Assembly (NCBI RefSeq): GCF_002086455.1 | Contig: NZ_MVHC01000006.1 | Location: 62,001-126,000, forward strand | Source of the DNA: Mycolicibacter algericus DSM 45454 | Lineage (GTDB): Bacteria; Actinomycetota; Actinomycetes; Mycobacteriales; Mycobacteriaceae | DNA length: 64,000 bases | Direction: 5' to 3' | Shown here: positions 58,866 to 64,000 of the stretch, piece after piece | How the letters are laid out: each line of letters starts with the position of its first letter | Numbering within the stretch: position 1 is the first letter of the stretch | Notes under the pieces: model-generated | What the model was told of the DNA's origin: nothing | Database searches by the model: none | Seen by the model: the letters and a program-made list of their open reading frames with translations, nothing else | Program-made: the position numbers and the translations under genes

Positions 58866-60071
58866 TTACCCGCCGGCCGGCGAACGGGGCATAACTTTGG
58901 GGGCTTTGGCGGCGACTGCGCCGAGTCCGCGTCCGGCCATCGCACCCATCAGCGCGTTGCCGAACGGACCGCCCGGCAGTCCGGACGATCCCGACATCGT
59001 CTGAATGGGAGCGCTCACCGTGGTGGACGGCAGCACCGGTGCGGCACGAACCATGCCGTCGGCGGCCATCGACCAGGCTTGCGGCACCTTCAGCGCGCCC
59101 ATCGAAGCGGCCTGGCCGAGCTTGGCGGAGATGGCGTTGGTCGCCGAGCTGAAGTGGCCGGCCAGTACGCCGACCGCGCCCTGCAGCTTGTCGTTGACGA
59201 AGTCGCCGATCTGGGTCATCAGGGTGCCGGTACCGGCCGCGCCGGCGGTCTGTCCGGCCAGCGCGCCCGTGCCGCCCATCGCGCCCATCCGGGCCATCTG
59301 CATGAGCAGCATCGGCAGGATTCGCGCCGCCATCAGGGCGGGCATGCTCATCGTGTTGATGGGCGACATCACCTGGCTCAGCTGGGTGGCGAGCAGGGTC
59401 TCGTCGATGCCGGTGGTCGGGATGCCCATCGAATCCATGATCCCGCCGATCGTCGACAGGTTGTATCCCGGGTTGACATCGCCGCCGGGGGGCGATGGTG
59501 TACCGGGGCTCGGGCCTCCCTCGGCCGATCCTGGCTGCTGCGCCATGTTTGCGGTGTGCGGCGGCGGGTCCTGCGCCCGCAGCGCATTGTTGTTGGCCTC
59601 GGCAGACCCCGCGTAGGTGTCCATCGCGGCGCCGTCCTGCGCCCACATCGCTTCGTACTGGGCTTCGGTCGCCGCGATCGCCGGGGTGTTCTGCCCGAAG
59701 AAGTTGGTCGAGATCAACGCCATGAGCATGGCCCGGTTCGCCGCGATCACCGGCGGCGGCACCGAACCGGACCTGGCCGCTTCGAACAGCGCGGCCGCCT
59801 GACTGGCCAACGCAGCGTTCTGGGTGGCGTTGGCCGACGCCTGCTGTAGCCAGGCCACATAGGGCGCAACCGACGAGGACGCCGCAGCCGACCCCATACC
59901 CGTCCAGGTCGAGGTCAGATTGGTGACCACCGAATGCGTCGCCGTCGCCGACGTCGACAACTCGGCGGCCAGATTGGCCCAAGCCGTCGCCGCCTCCAGC
60001 AGAGGCGCCGAACCCGGCCCGGTATATATCAAGCCGGAGTTGATCTCCGGCGGGAACATACTGAAGCTCAT
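58866..60071 (-). CDS. PPE-family protein (SVP-like subgroup)
   Basis: 401 residues. The 180-residue PPE domain starts MSFSMFPPEINSGLIYTGPG, with Pro7-Pro8-Glu9 and the W56-T-G turn; helices typical of PE-binding follow. After a Pro/Gly linker (about 175-200), the C-terminal part contains GALKVPQAW, a variant of the GxxSVPxxW motif of the PPE-SVP subgroup. Secreted as a PE-PPE heterodimer by a type VII system, probably ESX-5, whose core genes are not in the window. Lies 14 bp after PE. Confidence 0.93.
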   Translation of the reverse strand: MSFSMFPPEINSGLIYTGPGSAPLLEAATAWANLAAELSTSATATHSVVTNLTSTWTGMGSAAASSSVAPYVAWLQQASANATQNAALASQAAALFEAARSGSVPPPVIAANRAMLMALISTNFFGQNTPAIAATEAQYEAMWAQDGAAMDTYAGSAEANNNALRAQDPPPHTANMAQQPGSAEGGPSPGTPSPPGGDVNPGYNLSTIGGIMDSMGIPTTGIDETLLATQLSQVMSPINTMSMPALMAARILPMLLMQMARMGAMGGTGALAGQTAGAAGTGTLMTQIGDFVNDKLQGAVGVLAGHFSSATNAISAKLGQAASMGALKVPQAWSMAADGMVRAAPVLPSTTVSAPIQTMSGSSGLPGGPFGNALMGAMAGRGLGAVAAKAPKVMPRSPAGG

Positions 60072-60085
60072 TGACGCGCCTCGAC

Positions 60086-60385
60086 TCAGCCGGCCGACGC
60101 AGCGTTGGCGGCCTCAGTGAGGGCGTAGGCGTTGGAGTTCCCGCTGAGGGTGGCCACGATCTGCTGGTGAACAGCCGCAGCCTGGGCGCTGACCTGCTGG
60201 AACAGCTGGGCGTGCGTGGCGAATTGGGCAGCAGTCATCGCCGAGACCATGTCGGCGGCAGGCGGCACCACACCGGTGGTGGGAGCGGCCGCGGCAGCCA
60301 TGCCCGCGGTCATAGAGTCACCGATTCCCGACAGGCTGCCCGCAGCCGCCGTCAGGACCTCCGGCTGAGCGGTTACGAATGACAT
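60086..60385 (-). CDS. PE-family protein
   Basis: 99 residues, only the PE domain: MSFVTAQPEVLTAAAGSLSG with the Pro-Glu at positions 8-9, and the C-terminal secretion signal Y-x3-E in YALTEAANAA. Partner of the PPE protein encoded downstream. AGGAGGAAAG precedes the ATG. First gene of the four-gene cassette. Confidence 0.94.
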   Translation of the reverse strand: MSFVTAQPEVLTAAAGSLSGIGDSMTAGMAAAAAPTTGVVPPAADMVSAMTAAQFATHAQLFQQVSAQAAAVHQQIVATLSGNSNAYALTEAANAASAG

Positions 60386-60874
60386 CTTTCCTCCTGGAAC
60401 CTGAAGCGATGTGGTGTTACGCGATCGAAGTCTGGGTCAGTAGTTGACGCACGTCACTCTAGCCGACGTCGTCTAATAACGATCTGATAAAGCTGTGGCT
60501 GCCGATGCCAGCGAGAGCCCCGGCCATGTGCCATACCAGGGGGTAACAACACGAGCTGACGCGTTCACCGGGCAGACGACCTCTCCGTAAATCTGCGGCA
60601 TAAGGCTGTGGCGGCCGTTGCGGGTGTGGTCCCACCGCAGCCGGAAGCAGAACGTAACACCGGCACCACCGCCCCGTACAGCACCGCGACAAACATTCAG
60701 TAAAGGTTTGGGAACCGGTCAGACAAGATCGTCTTTGGTTAACGAACTCCCTGGATTCGCCACGGTAACCGGGCTCAACCCACCCGGCTGCCCGTGCGGG
60801 TATGCAAAGCTAAGGATGCTCACAAGGCGGCCGGCCGGTGACCAGGAACCTACGGAAATTCCACGGAGCGTGCG
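60386..60874. other. Divergent intergenic region upstream of PE and the YpfJ-like gene
   Basis: 489 bp with no convincing gene. On the minus strand, TAGAGT (60456-60461) is a candidate -10 for the PE cassette, giving a leader of about 65 nt. Base composition is less GC-rich than the coding sequence around it. I see no strong palindrome and no tRNA. Confidence 0.5.
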
Positions 60875-61750
60875 ATGACCTTCAACGAAGGTATGCAGAT
60901 TGATACCAGCACCACCTCATCTGGCGGGGGCGGCCGTGGGATCGCCATCGGCGGTGGTGTCGCCGGGCTGGTGATCATGGTGGTGGCGCTGCTGCTCGGG
61001 GCGGATCCCGGCGACGTGCTCAGCCAGCAGCCGGTGGATCGCGGGCAGTACACCGCGCCGGGGTTCGACCTCAGCAAGTGCCGCACCGGTGAGGACGCCA
61101 ACAGGTACGTGCAGTGCCGGGTGGTGGCGACCGCCAACTCGGTCGACGCGGTGTGGTCGGAGCTGCTACCCGGTTACAGCCGTCCGCAGGTGCAGTTGTT
61201 CAGCGGCCAGACCTCCACCGCCTGCGGAGCGGCCACCAGTGCCGTCGGGCCGTTCTATTGCCCGGGCGACCAGACCGCCTATTTCGACACCGATTTCTTC
61301 CAGGTGCTCGTCGACCAGTTCGGCTCCAGCAGCGGGCCGCTGGCCCAGGAGTATGTGGTGGCCCACGAGTTCGGCCACCACGTGCAGAACCTCCGCGGCG
61401 TGCTCGGCCGGGCCCAGCACGGTGCGCAGGGCGCGACCGGCGCCGGGGTGCGCACTGAGCTGCAGGCCGACTGCTACGCCGGGGTGTGGGCGCACTACGC
61501 CGCGGTGACCAAGCAGAAGAGCACCGGGGTTCCGTTCCTCAAGCCGCTGACCGACGACGACATCCGCGACGCGCTGTCCGCGGCATCGTCGGTGGGTGAC
61601 GACCGCATCCAGCAGGCCGCGACCGGCCGCGTCAACCCGGAGTCCTGGACGCACGGCGCATCGGCCCAGCGGCAGCACTGGTTCACCGTCGGCTACCAGA
61701 CCGGGGACCCCAACCAGTGCGACACCTTCGCCGCAGCCGACCTGGGTTAG
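60875..61750 (+). CDS. YpfJ-type neutral zinc metalloprotease, membrane-anchored
   Basis: 291 residues: Gly-rich N-terminus (16-27), one membrane helix (about 22-42), then an extracytoplasmic zinc peptidase domain. HEFGHH (H164-E165-x2-H168) is the zincin motif and ELQADCYAG supplies the third ligand and family signature. YFDTDFFQVLVDQFG and several Cys pairs are typical of the family. M. tuberculosis Rv2575 is the counterpart. The ATG has GGAG 6 nt upstream. Substrate unknown. Confidence 0.93.
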   Translation: MTFNEGMQIDTSTTSSGGGGRGIAIGGGVAGLVIMVVALLLGADPGDVLSQQPVDRGQYTAPGFDLSKCRTGEDANRYVQCRVVATANSVDAVWSELLPGYSRPQVQLFSGQTSTACGAATSAVGPFYCPGDQTAYFDTDFFQVLVDQFGSSSGPLAQEYVVAHEFGHHVQNLRGVLGRAQHGAQGATGAGVRTELQADCYAGVWAHYAAVTKQKSTGVPFLKPLTDDDIRDALSAASSVGDDRIQQAATGRVNPESWTHGASAQRQHWFTVGYQTGDPNQCDTFAAADLG

Positions 61751-61763
61751 CGGCAGCTCCGGG

Positions 61764-62633
61764 TCAGCCGAGCAGGCTGCGCAACTCGGCGCGGCCCGAC
61801 TCGTCGAGCGGCAACAGTGGGCGCCGCGGCGCACCGGCCGGCACCCCGAGCAGCTCCAGGCCGGCCTTGACCGTGGTCGCCAGCCCGCCCGCCACGATGA
61901 ACGTCAGCAGCGGCTTCAGGTCGTCGTAGAGTGCCTGCGCGGCGTCGAGGTCGCCCGCGGTGACCGCGGTGTAGAGGTCCAGGCACGGCTTCGCACGCAG
62001 GTTGGGGGCCGCGGTGCACCAGCCGGCCGCTCCGGCGCGCAGCGCGTCGAGCACCAGCGGGTTGCTGCCGTTGAAGAACGGCAGCCGCCCGTCGGAGAGC
62101 TCGGCGATGCGCAGCATCCGGGTCAGATCACCGGTGGACTCCTTGACCATGGTGACGTGCTCGATGTCCTCGAACATCCCGACCAACAGCTCGGGGCTCA
62201 TGTCCACTCCCGAGGTGGCCGGGTTGTTGTAGGCGACGATGTCGATGTCGACGGCGCCGGACACCGCCGCGTAGTGCGTGGTGATCTCCAGCTCGGAGAG
62301 CTTCCAGTAGGACACCGGCGCGACCATCACCGCGTCGGCACCGGCCTGCGCGGCGTAGCGGGCGCGGCGGACCGTCGTCGCGGTGGTCAGGTCCGAGACC
62401 CCGACCAGCACCGGCAACCGCCCGGCCACCGCCGCGACGGAGGCGTCGACGACGGTGTCGAACTCGCGTTCGTTGAGGTAGGCGAGCTCACCGGTGCTGC
62501 CCAATGGAGCGATGGCATGCACACCGGCGTCGACGAGGCGGTCGATGACGGCGGACAACACCGCGGTGTCGATACCGTCGTCGGCGAACGGTGTGATCGG
62601 GTAGCCGATGATGCCGTGCAAGGGTGCTGCCAC
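61764..62633 (-). CDS. DHDPS/NAL-family lyase or synthase (not the biosynthetic DapA)
   Basis: 289-residue TIM barrel of the dihydrodipicolinate synthase/N-acetylneuraminate lyase family. GSTGE (45-49), Y135 in AYNNP and the Schiff-base Lys164 in MVKESTGD are intact, so it should form a pyruvate-type Schiff base. Its company (class II aldolase 18 bp upstream, XRE-cupin regulator) argues for a catabolic aldolase instead of lysine synthesis. GTG start with AAAGGAG 6 nt upstream. Confidence 0.87.
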   Translation of the reverse strand: MAAPLHGIIGYPITPFADDGIDTAVLSAVIDRLVDAGVHAIAPLGSTGELAYLNEREFDTVVDASVAAVAGRLPVLVGVSDLTTATTVRRARYAAQAGADAVMVAPVSYWKLSELEITTHYAAVSGAVDIDIVAYNNPATSGVDMSPELLVGMFEDIEHVTMVKESTGDLTRMLRIAELSDGRLPFFNGSNPLVLDALRAGAAGWCTAAPNLRAKPCLDLYTAVTAGDLDAAQALYDDLKPLLTFIVAGGLATTVKAGLELLGVPAGAPRRPLLPLDESGRAELRSLLG

Positions 62634-62651
62634 GAACTGCTCCTTTGGTTA

Positions 62652-63434
62652 TCAGGTGATCGCGTCGGGGTGGCCGGCCAGCGCCCGTCGGGCGTAGTAG
62701 GCGAAATTGGCGACGCTGCGGTTGGGCAGCAGGGTCCAGTCGTGGGCTTCGCGGGCCAGCCTTTCGGGGAGTTCCTTGATGGTGCCGGCGGCCATGGCGG
62801 CCAGTTGCAGCGCGGCGGCGCGTTCGATCAGCACCGCCAGCGAGCACGCCTCCTCGACGCTGGCACCGGCCACGATCTGACCGTGGTGCGCCAACAGGAT
62901 CGCCTTTTTGTCGCCCAGGGCCTGCGAGATGATCTCGCCTTCCTCATTGCCGACCGGAACCCCGGGCCAGGTCGGCAGGAACGCGCAGTCGTCGTAGAGC
63001 GGAGTGGTGTCCATGTGCGAGATGACCAGTGGGGTCTCCAGCATCGACAGGGCGGCCACATGGAATGGGTGGGTGTGCACGATGCACTGCACGTCGGGGC
63101 GCACCCGGTAGATCCAGCTGTGGAATCGGTTGGCGGGGTTGGCCATTCCCTCGCCTTGCAGGACGTTGAGGTCTTCGTCGACGAGCAACAGGTTGTCTTG
63201 CGTGATCTCGTCGAAGCCCAAGCCGAGCCGCTGGGTGTAGTAGGTGCCGGGCGCCTCCGCGCGGGCGGTGATCTGCCCGGCCAGTCCCGAGTCGTGACCG
63301 CGGTCGAACAGCGCCCGGCAGGTCAGCGCCAGTTTCTGGCGGATGGACCAGCTGTCCTGCCCGACATTCGCCGCGAAGCGCCGTTCCGCCTGCTCCATCA
63401 GATCGGACTTGGAGTCGTCGAACGTGCTGGCCAT
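62652..63434 (-). CDS. Class II aldolase/adducin-family protein
   Basis: 260 residues. The zinc site is visible as the HTHPFH pair (about residue 117) with a later His in AHHGQIVAG; DRGHDSGLAGQITAR is the substrate-phosphate or carboxylate loop of the family. Members cleave sugar phosphates or act as decarboxylases or dehydratases. The ATG at 63434 is chosen for GAGGAG 5 nt upstream. First gene of a two-gene operon with the DHDPS-like gene, divergent from the XRE-cupin regulator. Confidence 0.88.
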   Translation of the reverse strand: MASTFDDSKSDLMEQAERRFAANVGQDSWSIRQKLALTCRALFDRGHDSGLAGQITARAEAPGTYYTQRLGLGFDEITQDNLLLVDEDLNVLQGEGMANPANRFHSWIYRVRPDVQCIVHTHPFHVAALSMLETPLVISHMDTTPLYDDCAFLPTWPGVPVGNEEGEIISQALGDKKAILLAHHGQIVAGASVEEACSLAVLIERAAALQLAAMAAGTIKELPERLAREAHDWTLLPNRSVANFAYYARRALAGHPDAIT

Positions 63435-63457
63435 GGCAGCTCCTCGGTAGGCAGCAG

Positions 63458-63507
63458 ATGACACAACCGTAGTCGATAGGACACCTTGTGTCATATCGTT
63501 GTGTCAT
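63458..63507. promoter_or_regulatory. Three-copy TTGTGTCAT operator in the divergent gap
   Basis: The 9-mer TTGTGTCAT occurs at 63486-63494 and 63499-63507 on the plus strand and inverted (ATGACACAA) at 63458-63466; the inverted pair 63458-63467/63498-63507 is 10 bp and perfect. All lie in the 74-bp gap between the aldolase and the XRE-cupin starts. The second copy ends 1 bp before the regulator's ATG. Confidence 0.75.
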
Positions 63508-63508
63508 C

Positions 63509-64000
63509 ATGTCCAGCATGACGGCACTGTTGCGTAACGTCCGCAAGCAGCGAGGACTCACCCTCGAGGGCCTCGCCGAGCGGACCGGGCTGACCAAGAG
63601 TTACCTGTCCAAGATCGAACGCAGCCGCAGCACGCCGTCGATCGCGACGGCCATCAAGGTGGCCCGGGCGCTGGATGTCGATGTGGCACAACTGTTCGCC
63701 GAACGCGGTGACGAGGACAACATTGCCGTCGACCGCGCCGCCGACCGCAGCGCCGATCGGCAACGCTATCGGGCGATCGCCTCGGGCATGCTGGGAAAAA
63801 CGATGTCCCCGTTCGTGCTACGTCCCGGCGCTACCCGAACCTCCCACCCGCTGCGCTCGCAGCATGGCGGCCAGGAATTCGTGTTCGTCCACTCCGGCAC
63901 CGTCGAGCTGGCATACGGCGATGAGAGCTGGACCCTGGCGGCCGGCGACAGCGCCTACTTCGACGCCTCGGTCAGTCACCGCATCCGTGCCGTGGGCGGC
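63509..64000 (+). CDS. XRE-family regulator with cupin sensor domain (3' end outside window)
   Basis: 164 residues visible. Residues about 5-63 are an XRE helix-turn-helix (LRNVRKQRGLTLEGLAERTG, then LTKSYLSKIERSRSTPSIAT); residues about 95 onward start a cupin domain (HGGQEFVFVHSGTVELAYGD) truncated by the window end. Such proteins sense a small molecule with the cupin and repress neighbouring metabolic genes. ATG 63509 or 63518 may be the start; both are in frame and neither has a clear Shine-Dalgarno. Likely controls the divergent aldolase operon through the TTGTGTCAT repeats. Confidence 0.88.
   Translation, partial: MSSMTALLRNVRKQRGLTLEGLAERTGLTKSYLSKIERSRSTPSIATAIKVARALDVDVAQLFAERGDEDNIAVDRAADRSADRQRYRAIASGMLGKTMSPFVLRPGATRTSHPLRSQHGGQEFVFVHSGTVELAYGDESWTLAAGDSAYFDASVSHRIRAVGG

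Noticed and set aside
60459..60692. 77-residue minus-strand gene between PE and the YpfJ-like gene
   Set aside because: Cys/Arg/Pro-rich composition, no Shine-Dalgarno, and it overlaps the presumed PE promoter region.

Overview
The window is chromosomal DNA from a member of the Mycobacteriaceae. The evidence is high-GC coding bias throughout, heavy use of GTG starts, a PE-PPE-EsxM-EsxN type VII secretion cassette, a resuscitation-promoting factor, a DUF222/HNH '13E12' gene with a LexA box, mycobacterial integration host factor (mihF), and gene order matching two blocks I know from M. tuberculosis: pyrR to metK (Rv1379-Rv1392) and the nusB/efp/aro/alaS/aspS block (about Rv2531c-Rv2575). Here the two blocks lie close together in one 64-kb stretch. 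QILSS-type Esx proteins and a PE/PPE pair suggest a slow-grower-like or M. terrae-like mycobacterium, but I cannot name the species.

Layout. 1-1232: 3' part of a Baeyer-Villiger-type monooxygenase, convergent with metK across a strong hairpin. 2763-4772: a TetR/HpnE-like oxidase operon with a perfect palindromic operator. 4818-7409: mihF-gmk-rpoZ-coaBC. 7410-8568: a gene-poor stretch and a small secreted protein. 8606-17283: the pyrimidine operon pyrR-pyrB-pyrC-(PH-like membrane protein)-carA-carB-pyrF, nearly all stop/start overlaps, preceded by a recognisable PyrR RNA-binding loop next to the Shine-Dalgarno. 17384-20349: a serine beta-lactamase-like hydrolase, an HsaA-type flavoprotein and its likely TetR regulator.

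20410-27032 is the most unusual region. It is one minus-strand operon: GntR/UTRA regulator, AprB-like 2x[4Fe-4S] ferredoxin, substrate-binding lipoprotein with an extra C-terminal domain, permease, ATPase, and a 900-aa AprA/FrdA-like flavoprotein fused to HEAT repeats. I read it as an uptake-plus-redox system for an unknown, perhaps sulfur-containing, substrate. Beside it (27231-28172) lies an ERCC4-type nuclease with an Lsr2-like DNA-binding tail.

28203-44708 holds conserved housekeeping genes: PLP decarboxylase, nusB, efp, pepQ, the shikimate genes aroQ-aroB-aroK-aroC, an A24 peptidase, aroE, mltG, ruvX, alaS and yjbQ. 44731-48926 is an accessory catabolic cluster (CitE-like lyase, class III CoA-transferase, DszA/NtaA-type monooxygenase, divergent GntR). 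48982-56903: rarA, the SOS-boxed DUF222/HNH gene, a zinc alcohol dehydrogenase, a DUF3097 protein, an rpf gene behind a strikingly AT-rich leader, a thioesterase and aspS. 57010-60385: a membrane protein with an internal domain duplication and the PE-PPE-esxM-esxN cassette. 60875-64000: a YpfJ-type metalloprotease, then a DHDPS-like lyase, a class II aldolase and a divergent XRE-cupin regulator cut by the window end.

Regulation is unusually legible. Several accessory enzymes sit beside their own regulator with a visible palindrome in the intergenic gap, and many genes have a TANNNT -10 element 6-8 nt upstream of the start codon with no Shine-Dalgarno, the layout expected of leaderless mycobacterial transcripts. 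I saw no tRNA, rRNA, CRISPR array or insertion sequence.
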